Of a stretch of 64,000 nucleotides of DNA, positions 37,301 through 44,802 are shown one piece after another. Positions within the stretch are counted from its first letter, which is position 1, and every line of letters starts with the position of its first letter. A model generated the notes under the pieces. The model was not told where the DNA came from and searched no databases. It saw nothing but the letters and a program-made list of their open reading frames with translations. The stretch spans positions 1-64,000 of the forward strand of contig NZ_FRCB01000008.1 in the NCBI RefSeq assembly GCF_900142765.1. The letters run 5' to 3'. A program made the translations under genes and the position numbers. Source of the stretch: Roseovarius litoreus. GTDB lineage: Bacteria > Pseudomonadota > Alphaproteobacteria > Rhodobacterales > Rhodobacteraceae.

Positions 37301-37905
37301 AAGTCATTCTCGGTGCCGCCCGAGACGAAGTCATCGCCGCCACCGGCACGGATATCGTCATCGCCGCCATTGCCGAAGATGACGTCATTGCCTTCGGTGA
37401 TCAGGTCGCCCTGGCTGTCGAAATAGCCAACGGGCATGAATTCGCCGGTCTCGGCCCCGCCGACGATACCATCCGCGGGTGATCCTCCGTAAAAACCGTA
37501 GCTGACGTCAACGTTTTCCTCGACCTCGTTGGTGGACAGGAAGTAGAAGGCCGAGTCGCCATCCGGGAAAATGTCGCTGTCAAACGCGTATTCATCGCCC
37601 TCTTGGAAACCATCCGCACTGCCGGAATCGCCGACCGCGTTTTGCCGCGCCAGTGTAGCTCCGTTAACGCTCGTGGGGACCCTGATGCCATAATTCCCTG
37701 ACGCAAGACCATCAAAGAAATAGAAACCATTTGCATCCGTGACCGTGGTTTGAATCACCGTGCCAAAGTTGCCTGGGACAATCAGTTGAACCGTGATACC
37801 AGCCAATCCGGGGTCTAGGGCATTGGGATCAGTTTGACGTGACCCCTGGAGCTCGAGATTGTCGAGGCCTTGGTCGAGTGTAACGCGTCCTTGAATTCTG
37901 GCCAT
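31336..37905 (-). CDS. Giant RTX protein with SdrD-B-like and Hint domains
   Basis: A 2189-residue acidic secreted protein. Residues about 1-140 form an SdrD/Cna-B-like fold (AGITVQLIVPGNFGTVIQTT, DANGFYFFDGLASGNYGIRV). Residues about 180-1980 contain arrays of GGxGxDxLx calcium-binding nonapeptides interrupted by beta-rich linkers such as GVVDGAETGEFMPVGYVDEQ and LRGAGPVTITEEADPND. The last 195 residues are a Hint domain starting PCFTPGTVIATPRGERLVQ with NHRVLINNE, common at the end of Roseobacter RTX proteins. There is no signal peptide; export by a type I system is likely, but no transporter genes are in the window. AAGGAG 9 bp upstream supports the start. A 1041-bp near-identical internal duplication is present. 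Confidence 0.9.
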   Translation of the reverse strand: MARIQGRVTLDQGLDNLELQGSRQTDPNALDPGLAGITVQLIVPGNFGTVIQTTVTDANGFYFFDGLASGNYGIRVPTSVNGATLARQNAVGDSGSADGFQEGDEYAFDSDIFPDGDSAFYFLSTNEVEENVDVSYGFYGGSPADGIVGGAETGEFMPVGYFDSQGDLITEGNDVIFGNGGDDDIRAGGGDDFVSGGTENDFIDGGAGNDNLNGDEGNDDLRGDAGDDFLFGGDGDDFLDGGIGNDFLDGGAGNDDLRGGDGNDVLRGLDGNDQLIGGAGNDDMLGGSGDDQLFGGDGADFIGGQDGNDLLSGGTGADILSGDLGNDTITVGSPAEGAGDQVFGGQGGTTDNDVLDLRGAGPVTITEEADPNDDGATRGTVTFSDGSTLSFEGIETIITDPDGVVDGAETGEFMPVGYVDEQGDVITDGADTIFGNGGNDDIRAGGGNDVVDGGTGGDFIDAGTGDDTVLGGEGNDDLRGGAGNDSIDGGVGNEFIDGGAGNDTIFGGDGNDDLRGGTEADFVDGGLGNDSVFGGDGNDALRGGDGEDTLIGGLGTDDLRGGNDNDTIFGDAGNDFVEGNAGDDSISGGDGDDNLRGNEGNDTIDGGAGDEFIDAGIGDDSILGGAGNDDLRGGDGNDVLSGGTGSDQIISGAGNDTITVASAAEGAGDTIFGGAGGTTDNDVLDLRGAGPVTITEEADPNDPDATRGTVTFADGSTLTFEGIETILSDPDGVVDGAETGEFMPVGYVDEQGDLITEGADTVFGNGGNDDIRTGGGNDVVDGGTGNDFVDAGLGDDTVLGGDGVDNLRGNEGNDSIDGGIGNDFVDGGAGNDTILGGDGNDDLRGGTESDLVSGGAGDDQLLGGDGNDTLRGDVGNDVIRGEAGADFVEGGTGADEIFGGTGNDNLRGGEGNDTIDGGIGVDFVAGDAGDDSISGGDGNDNLRGGDGNDTILGGTGNDFIGSDAGDDELFGGDGVDDLRGGAGDDLLDGGAGVDSLRGEAGNDTITVGSAAEGAGDTIFGGAEGTTDNDVLDLRGAGPVTITEEADPNDPDATRGTVTFADGSTLTFEGIETILSDPDGVVDGAETGEFMPVGYADEQGDVITEGADTVFGNGGNDDIRTGGGNDVVDGGTGNDFVDAGLGDDTVLGGDGVDNLRGNEGNDSIDGGIGNDFVDGGAGNDTILGGDGNDDLRGGTESDLVSGGAGDDQLLGGDGNDTLRGDDGNDVISGEAGDDSLVGDAGNDALAGGEGDDSLLGGAGSDTLAGGEGADVLDGGLGDDDLVVGAGDTATGGDGDDVFTVNPMLTGAGPITVVGGETGEDLTDPTNGGDGDVLDLTGLDVVSVTYDNTDPTFDPVTGVSESGTVVFNNDAGDPVTLNFSEIETVIFDPLADGVVDGTAGDDSLPVGFADAQGDQIDGADGDNDVIDAGAGNDTVEAGLGDDSVLGGAGDDVLDGGDGVDTLEGGDGNDSLTGGAGNDTLLGDAGADTLVGGEGADTLLGGDGDDDIAVGGRDLATGGTGDDVFTLDPTDPEPNIQATIDGGSDGTDGAPGGPENGDAGDILDLSSETGPLEVVFDANPESGAVDGLDGDVFPDLAFSEIEQVITGAGNDTLDATAATGPVDIEAGAGDDSVTAGAGNDSVLGDAGDDVLDGGAGNDTLDGGADNDALTGGAGDDSLLGGDGADTLAGGEGNDTLDGGAGDDDIAVGGGDEATGGAGDDVFTLDPTDTNPNTQITIDGGTDGTDGTPGGPENGDAGDILDLSDATGPLDVVFGTNPETGIVNGIDGDVFPDVSFSEIEQVITGAGNDTLDASTATGPVDIEAGAGDDSVTAGAGNDSVLGDAGDDVLDGGAGNDTLDGGDDNDALTGGEGDDSLLGGAGEDTLAGGEGADVLDGGLGDDALEVGAGDAATGGDGDDVFTVDRTLTGADPITVTGGENDETIGDTLDLSGNGPVTLVFDTADPTFDPVTGRSESGTATYTNDNGDLVTVNFSEIENIIPCFTPGTVIATPRGERLVQDLQVGDRIITRDNGIQEIRWIGRRDLQGRELLQAPHLKPVLIRAGSLGYGLPERDMVVSPNHRVLINNERTALYFEDREVLAAAKHLTGLEGVDSVDASSVSYIHFMFDQHEVVLSDGAWTESFQPGEQTMDGMGQAQRDEIYELFPELREADGLKAYQAARRSLKKHEAKLLLS
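34259..35890. repeat. 1041-bp tandem duplication inside the RTX gene
   Basis: The stretch from 34259 to about 34850 recurs at 35300 to about 35890 with an offset of exactly 1041 bp (347 codons) and only scattered base changes. A third, more diverged copy of the linker module (around CACAGGCATG) lies 987 bp further at 36658. This is a recent in-frame expansion, probably by recombination between repeat units. Confidence 0.85.
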
Positions 37906-39165
37906 GATTAAAACTCCTTACCAATAAATGCGGATGCGGCACAAACTGCCGTCGATCCTGGGCGCTTGAACGCCTTGTTTTCAGCATAGCGGGAATTCGA
38001 GACCAAGGGCCGGGCGATGGCGTCAGGCCGGGACGCGCCGATGCCAAGACGTGCAGCACCGACCGGTACGCCCATGGCGCCAGCTGAAACCTCATTGGAA
38101 TGTCGGGATGGATTGTCTTGGCTGCCGCTCACGGCACGCCTCACGACGTCATTCACACACAGACTCAACTCTCGCACTCCAACAACAGCGGCACCAACAC
38201 CACACACACAACTTCGGAGGAATCAGACACACAATCAGACGCAACCGAATCTCATTCCACGATTGAACATGCCGCTAGGCACGGCGCACATAACGGGTTG
38301 TTACACACCGAAAAAGCGCGTTACCTAGACGTCTTGCCAGACGTGGAACAGCTCAAGGTCGCCCCCTTGACCGCAGACTTCGCCCCCCAGTTGGGCAGAT
38401 TTGTTTTACTAAGTCCGGTCGCCGAAACAAAGGGAAATCTGTCTAAAAACCGGCAACATATTGTCAAGTGACCGCAAAAAAGCCTATTCCAGAATGGTTC
38501 CCGGTAACCTTCCCCAAGGGCACTGTCGACCATCCGTCAACAGAGCCCACGAGCGAAACCCCCGTAAACAAAGCGTTTACAAAAATTCAGCGAAAATTCA
38601 CCTACAACCAAAGCGCGAATTCGTTTCTTTTTTCGAAACATTAACCTTGTTTGCAGATTCCACGGCAAACCCCCACCAAACTCGCATCCTGCGGACAAGC
38701 TGGGTTTTTGACCGGTAATCAATCCATCCGAACCCGACCGGATCGGACACGATCTGGAGACAAGCGCCCCGCCCGAATCGGGCGGTCCGCCAAATTTCTG
38801 CCATCAATACCAGCCGAAAAGACGTCGCATATGATCCAGATCATGCAGCGCCGAAGCGCCCGTGCCTCCAAAGGTTGGAACCGGCAAGGGCAGATGGACA
38901 AGGAATGGGCGGCGCCAAAACCGCAAGTGCTGCATGACGCTCCGTGCCTCGAGGTCAGGGGGCCAAACGCCTATACATCCAAGGGCTGCTCAATCTGGGC
39001 CGGGGTCACCGCGCGGTCCAGCGGGCCGTTCAGTCCCCCAAGCGTCTTGCGGCCGTGCGCAGCCCGTTCCATGGCGACGACACAGCCTGCTTCAATCGCC
39101 GGACCGTAGCCGCAAAAAAGAAAGGCCCCGGCAGGTCCGGGGCCTTTGATGTCGTGGAAGCCGGA
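37906..39165. other. 1.26-kb non-coding stretch upstream of the RTX gene
   Basis: Open frames here have no recognisable features and no good ribosome-binding sites. The stretch is more AT-rich than its surroundings, especially 38150-38700. Small palindromes: GTAAAC-AAAGC-GTTTAC (38564-38580), GTTTC-TTTTTTC-GAAAC (about 38623-38639), and ATGAT-CCAG-ATCAT (38830-38843), an FNR-like core. It probably contains the RTX promoter and regulatory sites; the remainder is unexplained. Confidence 0.5.
39114..39147 (-). terminator. Terminator of the fasciclin gene
   Basis: AAAGGCCCCGG (39121-39131) and CCGGGGCCTTT (39137-39147) pair perfectly; the minus-strand transcript continues with CTTTTTT. It lies about 20 bp after the fasciclin stop. 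Confidence 0.88.
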
Positions 39166-39681
39166 TCAGTGACAGGCCGGGCGCGTACCGGGCAGCAGGA
39201 CCTTGTCGATCACGTGGATCACACCATTGTCGGCTTGGATGTTCGCAATCACCACATTGGCGCTGGTCCCGGTGCCGTCAGCGATGGACACACCCGAGGC
39301 ATCCCTTGTGATGCACAGGCGCTCTGACGCAAGGACCGGCTTGAAGAAGTTCGAGCCGTGCGGGATCATCTCGGCGGTCAGTTTGCGATCATCGACATGA
39401 TAGAGCAGAACATTTGTCAGCTGGCCCTTGTTCTCGGGCTGGAGCAGCGTTTCCACTGTGCCTTCGGGCAGCGCGGCAAAAGCGTCATTGACTGGCGCAT
39501 AAACGGTGAAAGGGCCGGGGCCCTGAAGGGTTTCGACCAGACCTGCGGCGCTGACGGCTGCCACGAGGGTCGAGAAACGCTCGTCACCCGAGGCAATCTC
39601 TACGATATTGGCTGCGTTTGCGGCGGTGCCGAGGCTGAGGGCGGTTGCGGCCACTGCGGCGAAGCTACGAATTGATGTCAT
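39166..39681 (-). CDS. Secreted fasciclin (FAS1) domain protein
   Basis: A 171-residue protein with signal peptide (MTSIRSFAAVAATALSLGTAANA) and one FAS1 domain: FSTLVAAVSAAGLVETLQGP, GPFTVYAPVNDAFAALPEGT, LTNVLLYHVDD and NGVIHVIDKVLLP, the last being the family's H2 region. FAS1 proteins mediate adhesion or are envelope proteins of unknown role. It lies in the RTX island; the ATG lacks a strong ribosome-binding site. Confidence 0.88.
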   Translation of the reverse strand: MTSIRSFAAVAATALSLGTAANAANIVEIASGDERFSTLVAAVSAAGLVETLQGPGPFTVYAPVNDAFAALPEGTVETLLQPENKGQLTNVLLYHVDDRKLTAEMIPHGSNFFKPVLASERLCITRDASGVSIADGTGTSANVVIANIQADNGVIHVIDKVLLPGTRPACH

Positions 39682-40170
39682 GTTTCCGTCTACCTTTTAC
39701 TGTGTCCATGCCGATCGACATGTTGCAAAGGGGTACGCAGGCGGCGCCTCTTGCAGATGCGCGCATCACGGCCCTGTGACAAAATGTCATCTAAAATCTG
39801 CTAAAGACCCCGAAAAGCGGGCTTTTGTAACAATTTTTATCTACAAATGTTTCAGATCAGCCCCCAAACCTGCCAGCCTGACGCCATGGCTTCGCACTAC
39901 GACATGCCGCCCAGCATGGGCCACCTTGCCGCCGTGATTGCTCATGCCGCGCGGACCGGGGCCAACACTTAGCGACGCTCGGGGCTATATTCTCCAGACC
40001 CCAAGCAACCAAAGGTGCCGATCATCACCGGCTTTTGCGAACATGAACGACGAAGGCTCGACAGCCGCATCCCGGCCGAAGCTTTTTGTCAGTTAGGCAA
40101 TCTCCAGCAGCAGACATTCCCCAAAGCGATCGGTCTTGCCGGAAACAGGGCCGCGACCTATCCTTGCCCC
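39682..40170. other. Gap between the fasciclin gene and tetR
   Basis: It holds the fasciclin promoter side (39682-39900, comparatively AT-rich near 39780-39860), a dead phnC 5' fragment (about 39990-40110), and the tetR upstream region. Compared with the junction at 31 kb, the roughly 67 bp that carry the Pho box are missing between 40130 and 40133. Confidence 0.6.
39990..40110 (-). pseudogene. 5' remnant of phnC
   Basis: Read leftward from 40110 the frame gives LLEIA, an in-frame TAA, then LTKSFGRDAAVEPSSFMFAK, parallel to [20 protein letters not shown] and the following SFTVEK of intact phnC. The GTG start is CTG, a stop replaces the sixth codon, and a one-base shift follows before a decayed Walker A region (reading IGTFGCLGSGE). 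Similarity fades at about 39990. It is a fragment of a second phnC start. Confidence 0.8.
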
Positions 40171-40716
40171 ATGACGCAAAAGACCCGCAGACTCGCGCGC
40201 TTGGACTGGCTGGAAACCGGACTGCAGGCGCTGGCCGAAACCGGCCCATCGGCCCTCAAGGCCGAAGCTCTGGCGCGTCGGCTCAAGACCACCAAAGGCT
40301 CGTTCTACTGGCATTTTGACGATATTCCCGCCTATCACGCCGCCCTTCTGGACCTCTGGGAAACCCGCGCGACCGCCGCGCTGGATATCGCCCTCGCCCG
40401 CGGCGCCACCGCGACCAGCAAGCTGCGCGCCACGGCACAGATGGTCGCCGAATGTGCAGAAGACATGACCGCCGAGCCCGCGATCCGGGCCTGGGCGCGC
40501 GATCACGCCGGCGCGCGGGCCACCCTGGGCCGTGTCGATGCGCAGCGGCTTGATCTGATCAAAGGGCTTCTGTCCGATATCGGGATCGCCAATCCCGAAA
40601 TGGCGCGGATCATCTACGCCACCGGCATCGGCATCGCGGACCTCACCGAGGATCACCCCGGCCGCAACGCCGCCGCCATCGGCTCGCTCGTTGATCTGGT
40701 GCTTGCGCTGCGCTGA
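40171..40716 (+). CDS. TetR/AcrR family transcriptional regulator
   Basis: A 181-residue repressor. The N-terminal helix-turn-helix reads LDWLETGLQALAETGPSALK, then AEALARRLKTTKGSFYWHFDD; the C-terminal ligand domain is poorly conserved (YHAALLDLWETRATAAL, IIYATGIGIADLTEDHPG). The phnC fragment diverges from it, and a mirrored arrangement occurs at the true phnC, so I infer that this was originally the regulator transcribed away from phnCDE. It now lies about 9 kb from phnC. Confidence 0.87.
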   Translation: MTQKTRRLARLDWLETGLQALAETGPSALKAEALARRLKTTKGSFYWHFDDIPAYHAALLDLWETRATAALDIALARGATATSKLRATAQMVAECAEDMTAEPAIRAWARDHAGARATLGRVDAQRLDLIKGLLSDIGIANPEMARIIYATGIGIADLTEDHPGRNAAAIGSLVDLVLALR

Positions 40717-40719
40717 TCG

Positions 40720-41454
40720 CTACCCCTCCAGCCGTGCTCGGAACCGATCGACGAAGCGCTGCCGCGCCGCGGGCAGCGGCTTGTTGCCAAGCTCCGGCGC
40801 CAGATGGTTCTGCAGGAAATGCCCGGTCACCTGAAACCCTTCGGCCACCTCGGCATCCGGCGCAGGCCCCGCTCCCAGCAGACAGGCCGGCAAGGGCAGC
40901 AGCCGGTCCGCCCATTCGCCCGCCCCCGCCCTCGAGACCGCCCGTCCGCTGCGCGGCGACACATAGCTCAGATCATTGGCCTGCGGCCCCATCACCGCGC
41001 ACCCGCTCAGGTCGAGCCCGAAACCCATCTCGTCCAGCAGCGCCATCTCCCAGTTGAGATAGGCCAGCGGCCACACATCCCCCTGCCCCAGCAGATCCAG
41101 CAGCGCCTCGGTCCTGCGATACAGCCGCCCATGCGCCTCGCGGTCCGGCAGGCAGAACAGCAACAGCGCCGTCACCGCGTTCAGCCCCGCCAGCGACAGC
41201 CGGTCGCCCATCGACGCCGCCGCGCGCGATCTGACCGGCTCGACCGTGAAGGTGCCGATATGATCCTCAAGCCTTGCGCGCCATCTCAGGTCAAGCTGCG
41301 CCCCCGGTTGCAGCACCGGCGCCAGCTTGCGCGACGTGCCACCGCGCACAACACCTGCGTGCCGCCCGTGTTCGGGCGTGAAGACCTCGATGATGACCGA
41401 GGTTTCGCCATGCGTCCGCGTGGACAGCAATATGCCCTGATCGCGCCATTCCAT
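40720..41454 (-). CDS. recO: DNA repair protein RecO
   Basis: A 244-residue RecO: N-terminal OB fold [39 protein letters not shown] (in parts), then the helical domain [26 protein letters not shown] and [22 protein letters not shown]. It loads RecA with RecF/RecR on SSB-coated DNA. The ATG at 41454 was chosen because homology begins there. Position near era and rnc is usual in alphaproteobacteria, although usp and DUF1491 intervene. Ends 3 bp from the convergent tetR. Confidence 0.93.
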   Translation of the reverse strand: MEWRDQGILLSTRTHGETSVIIEVFTPEHGRHAGVVRGGTSRKLAPVLQPGAQLDLRWRARLEDHIGTFTVEPVRSRAAASMGDRLSLAGLNAVTALLLFCLPDREAHGRLYRRTEALLDLLGQGDVWPLAYLNWEMALLDEMGFGLDLSGCAVMGPQANDLSYVSPRSGRAVSRAGAGEWADRLLPLPACLLGAGPAPDAEVAEGFQVTGHFLQNHLAPELGNKPLPAARQRFVDRFRARLEG

Positions 41455-41554
41455 GTCCGCTGCTGCGCCCGCTCCTGCCTGTGCCAGGCGCCATACGACA
41501 CCAGAAGCCGCCCCTTGCCAAGTCCCGGCCCCGCGGCCAAGGGACAAGGCCGGC

Positions 41555-42082
41555 TCACCGCACCGACACGACCGTGCAATCGGCGGTGTTCAGCACCTTT
41601 TGCGCCACGCTGCCCAACCATGCGCGCTTGAGCCGCCCCAGTCCCCGATGGCCGATCACGATCATGTCGGCCCCGGCCTCCTTGGCCATGTCCAGAATGG
41701 CATCCGCCGTATCCCCCTGTGACGACATGGTCTTGACCTTCGTCGCTCCCATATTCGCCGCCTGATCGGCGGCAAGGCGCAGGATCTCGTCGCCCACAAG
41801 CGTGACCAGCCGCACGGACTCCTCCCCCGGTCTGGTCTCGGCGAACAGGCCCAGCATCGTATCGGGCACATTGGGAAAATCCACGCCCGCCTTGGCGCGC
41901 ACCTCCTCGATCATATGCTCGACATGGGCCATGCGCTGCAATTCTTCCGAAGGCCGACCGAAATGCAGCACATGCCCGATTGTCAGATCCAGATCATACC
42001 GCGCCGCCAGATCGGCGGCCAGATCGACCGCCTTCGCGGCCGTGTCCGACCCGTCGGTCGCTACGAAAATATGAGTTTTCAT
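41555..42082 (-). CDS. Universal stress protein, UspA family
   Basis: A 175-residue single-domain Usp: [22 protein letters not shown] at the N-terminus, and the ATP-binding signature [36 protein letters not shown] (G-2x-G-9x-G pattern). An FNR-like site lies about 67 bp upstream, so expression under low oxygen is likely. The biochemical role is not known. Confidence 0.9.
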   Translation of the reverse strand: MKTHIFVATDGSDTAAKAVDLAADLAARYDLDLTIGHVLHFGRPSEELQRMAHVEHMIEEVRAKAGVDFPNVPDTMLGLFAETRPGEESVRLVTLVGDEILRLAADQAANMGATKVKTMSSQGDTADAILDMAKEAGADMIVIGHRGLGRLKRAWLGSVAQKVLNTADCTVVSVR

Positions 42083-42142
42083 GGGTCTGTCTCCCTGTCA
42101 GGTCTCGGCCCGCAGCATAGACATCACCCCCCACCCTTCGCG

Positions 42143-42156
42143 TTGACGCGCATCAA
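42143..42156 (-). promoter_or_regulatory. FNR-type site upstream of usp
   Basis: TTGAC-GCGC-ATCAA differs from the FNR consensus TTGAT-N4-ATCAA at one position. Its centre is 67 bp before the usp start, similar to the 62-bp spacing at the SLAC1/TehA gene. Confidence 0.6.
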
Positions 42157-42162
42157 CGCCGC

Positions 42163-42495
42163 TCAGTCGGCAAGACCCTCTTCATCCAGCAGATGCCGGC
42201 CCTCCCGATCCTCGACCTCGATCACCCACAGATCGGGATCGAACCCGCGCTGCCGCGCAATCGCGGCGTCCACCGCGCTTTCCTCGCCCTCGGCCAGCAC
42301 CAGCCATTGCCGCGCACCGCTCATCACATCGAACGACCGCTGATAGGCAGCGGCCCGCCCGTCCAATGTGTTCAGCTTGACCAGAACGGCGCCTGCGGTG
42401 TCATCGCCATGCGCCGTGACAAAGGCCGGGATATCGCGCAGCCGCAACCGCGTTAGATAAGCCTGAACCCAGAACTCCGCCGTCAGTCGCGTCAC
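42163..42495 (-). CDS. DUF1491 family protein
   Basis: A 110-residue conserved alphaproteobacterial protein: MTRLTAEFWVQAYLTRLRLR, GAVLVKLNTLDGRAAAYQRS, ESAVDAAIARQRGFDPDLWV and VEDREGRHLLDEEGL. No function is known. Its start overlaps the era stop by 4 bp, so it is translationally coupled to era. Confidence 0.88.
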   Translation of the reverse strand: MTRLTAEFWVQAYLTRLRLRDIPAFVTAHGDDTAGAVLVKLNTLDGRAAAYQRSFDVMSGARQWLVLAEGEESAVDAAIARQRGFDPDLWVIEVEDREGRHLLDEEGLAD

Positions 42496-43400
42496 GCGTT
42501 GCCGTCCCGGAAATCCAGCCCCATCTCGGAATAGCGTTCCGCCTCGTCCAGCCAGTTGGGCCGCACCTTGATCTGGCAGAACAGATGCACGCGCCGGCCA
42601 AGGAACTCTTCCAGCTCCTCTCGCGCGGCCTTGCTCACGGCCTTGATCGTCTCGCCACCCTTGCCAAGGATGATGCCCTTGTGACCGTCACGCATCACAT
42701 AGATGATCTGGTCGATCCGCGCCGAGCCGTCCTCGCGCTCTTCCCAGGCTTCGGTCTCGACCGTCAGCTGATAGGGCAATTCCTGATGTAGCCGCAGGGT
42801 CAGCTTTTCGCGGGTGATCTCGGCCGCGATCATGCGCATCGGCAGATCGGCGATCTGATCCTCCGGATAGAGCCACGGCCCCTCGGGCACCTGTTCGGCC
42901 AGCCATTTGCGCAGATCCTCGACACCGTGACCGCGTTCCGCCGAGATCATGAAGGTCTTGGCAAAGCTGAACCGCGCATTCAGATCCTGTGTCAGCCCAA
43001 GCAGCGCCTCGGATTTCACCCGGTCGATCTTGTTGATGGCCAGTGCAACGGTGCGCCCCTTGCCGACATCCTCCAGCCGTTCGAGAATGCGTTCGACACC
43101 TTCGGTGATCCCGCGATGCGCCTCGATCAGCAGCACGATCACATCCGCATCCGCAGCCCCGCCCCATGCGGCGGCGACCATCGCCCGGTCCAGCCTCCGG
43201 CGCGGCTGGAACAGACCGGGCGTGTCGACGAAAACCAACTGGCTCTCACCCTCCATCGCCACCCCCCGGATACGGGCGCGGGTGGTCTGCACCTTGTGGG
43301 TCACGATACTGACCTTCGCTCCCACCATCCGGTTCAGCAGCGTGGATTTGCCCGCATTGGGCTCTCCGATCAGGGCAATGAATCCGGCGCGTGTGGTCAT
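42492..43400 (-). CDS. era: GTPase Era
   Basis: A 302-residue GTPase needed for 16S rRNA maturation. G1 GEPNAGKSTLLNRMVGAKVS, G2 around VQTTRARIRG, G3 VDTPGL, G4 NKID and G5 SAERG are present. The C-terminal KH domain carries GHKGIILGKGGETIKAVSKAAR. The start at 43400 places G1 at residue 14, as usual. It normally follows rnc directly; here an oppositely oriented nuclease gene is inserted between them. Confidence 0.95.
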   Translation of the reverse strand: MTTRAGFIALIGEPNAGKSTLLNRMVGAKVSIVTHKVQTTRARIRGVAMEGESQLVFVDTPGLFQPRRRLDRAMVAAAWGGAADADVIVLLIEAHRGITEGVERILERLEDVGKGRTVALAINKIDRVKSEALLGLTQDLNARFSFAKTFMISAERGHGVEDLRKWLAEQVPEGPWLYPEDQIADLPMRMIAAEITREKLTLRLHQELPYQLTVETEAWEEREDGSARIDQIIYVMRDGHKGIILGKGGETIKAVSKAAREELEEFLGRRVHLFCQIKVRPNWLDEAERYSEMGLDFRDGNA

Positions 43401-43550
43401 CAGGGGGTCCGCTACTATGGTTTTCCCGGGAGATACCGGAATTCGTCCCCCCGCACCAGCCAGATCGCCGTTCCGCACAAGAAGCCCAAAAATCGCCCAT
43501 TTTGTCTGCCTAACCTGTGCTTTTCCGCCGCTGCATTTCAGGACATCTGC

Positions 43551-44087
43551 ATGAGCCTTTTTCGTTTCGTATTCCGCTCCTTGTTCACACGCACCCCACC
43601 GCCGCCTCCATTCTCCACTCCACAGACGCGGCGCGTTCGGTATCAATCCCGGTCCTTTACCGTCATTGAAGGAAGTGTCGCGCCCCCTCGTCCAGCGCCC
43701 AAACCTCCGGAAATCATCAAAAGCACATGCTACGTGATCGACGGCGACACCATCGTTCTGGGCAAGCTGCGCATCCGCATCGCCGGGATCGACGCTCCGG
43801 AACTCGACCATCCTTGGGGGCAGAAATCGAAATGGGCCATGGTGCAGTTGTGCAAGGGTCAGGTCATCACTGCGCATGTCACCGAAGAGCTGTCCTATGA
43901 CCGCATCGTCGCCACCTGCTATCTGCCCGATGGGCGCGATCTGGCGGCGGAACTTGTCAAGCAGGGGCTGGCGATCGACTGGCCGAAATATTCCGGCGGC
44001 AAGTATCGCCACCTCGAACCCGAGGGGATCCGCCGCAAACTCTGGCGTGCCGCTGCCCGTCAGAACGGCAGGATGCCTCCATCCTGA
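43551..44087 (+). CDS. Thermonuclease (SNase) domain protein
   Basis: A 178-residue protein. An N-terminal basic/proline-rich stretch (MSLFRFVFRSLFTRTPPPPP) precedes a staphylococcal-nuclease domain (about 60-165): VIDGDTIVLGKLRIRIAGID with the following APE, and YDRIVATCYL, which supply the Arg/Glu/Arg catalytic trio of SNases, then LVKQGLAIDWPKYSG. No clear signal peptide, so location is uncertain. It is on the opposite strand, inside the otherwise conserved rnc-era pair. Confidence 0.85.
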   Translation: MSLFRFVFRSLFTRTPPPPPFSTPQTRRVRYQSRSFTVIEGSVAPPRPAPKPPEIIKSTCYVIDGDTIVLGKLRIRIAGIDAPELDHPWGQKSKWAMVQLCKGQVITAHVTEELSYDRIVATCYLPDGRDLAAELVKQGLAIDWPKYSGGKYRHLEPEGIRRKLWRAAARQNGRMPPS

Positions 44088-44111
44088 TCGGGCCACACTG
44101 CCCCGACGGTC

Positions 44112-44795
44112 TCAGCCCTGCTTGAGCCGCGCCAGCAGCGCCTTGGCCGCCGCCTGTTCGGCCTGCCGCTTCGATCCGGCGCTGGCCGTCTCGACCTCGC
44201 CGTTCTGAAGCCGGGCCTCGATGGTGAATTGCGGCGCGTGATCCGGGCCAGAACGGGCCGTCTCCACATAGGCCGGCGGCGTCTGGCCGCGCGCCTGCGC
44301 CCATTCCTGGAGCGCGGTCTTGGCGTCGCGGGCGTCTTCCTTGACGCTGTCGATCCGCTTGCCCCACAGCCGCAGCACCACGGCCTTGGCCACGTCGAAG
44401 CCCGCATCGCGATAGACCGCGGCGATCACCGCCTCCATCGCATCGCCCAGCAACGCCTGCTTGCGCCGTCCGCCCGACAGCATCTCGGACCGCCCCAGCT
44501 TGAGCACATCGCCAAGCGCGATCTCGCGGGCCACATCGGCACAGGCCTCCTTGCGCACCAGCGCGTTGAAGCGCGGCGCCAGCAGCCCCTCTTCCGCCGA
44601 GCGGTCCCGCTCCAGCAGCGCCTCGGCCATCACCAGCCCCAGCACCCGGTCGCCCAGGAACTCAAGCCGCTGATTGTCGTCGCGCGTGGGCGAGGCCATC
44701 GAGGAATGCGTCACCGCCCGAACCAGCAGCGCAGGCTGCTCGAAGCGGTGTCCCAACCGCTCCTCGAACGCCTTCAACTCCGCCGACAGCTTCAT
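44112..44795 (-). CDS. rnc: Ribonuclease III
   Basis: A 227-residue RNase III cleaving double-stranded RNA in rRNA and mRNA maturation. The signature [19 protein letters not shown] is intact, with the second acidic site in [20 protein letters not shown]. The C-terminal double-stranded-RNA-binding domain spans about 153-225 ([37 protein letters not shown]). It follows lepB by 7 bp. Confidence 0.95.
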   Translation of the reverse strand: MKLSAELKAFEERLGHRFEQPALLVRAVTHSSMASPTRDDNQRLEFLGDRVLGLVMAEALLERDRSAEEGLLAPRFNALVRKEACADVAREIALGDVLKLGRSEMLSGGRRKQALLGDAMEAVIAAVYRDAGFDVAKAVVLRLWGKRIDSVKEDARDAKTALQEWAQARGQTPPAYVETARSGPDHAPQFTIEARLQNGEVETASAGSKRQAEQAAAKALLARLKQG

Positions 44796-44802
44796 TCTTT
44801 CG

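Noticed and set aside
32000-37400. Regular short repeats that could suggest a CRISPR array
   Set aside because: The repeats are in-frame RTX nonapeptide codons without unique spacers of constant length, and no cas genes are present.
31312-37482. A 2056-codon open frame on the plus strand opposite the RTX gene
   Set aside because: It mirrors the RTX repeats: the GGNGAY-rich codons of the real gene avoid stops on the other strand. Its protein is a low-complexity string of IVA/VARA repeats with no start signal or domain.
31336-37905. Hint domain as a true self-splicing intein
   Set aside because: The domain is at the extreme C-terminus with no extein after it and lacks a terminal His-Asn followed by a nucleophile; it matches the C-terminal Hint module of RTX proteins.
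38100-38471. A 123-codon plus-strand frame in the RTX upstream stretch
   Set aside because: Ser/Thr/His-rich translation with no ribosome-binding site, no domain and no hydrophobic or signal region; not supported as a gene.
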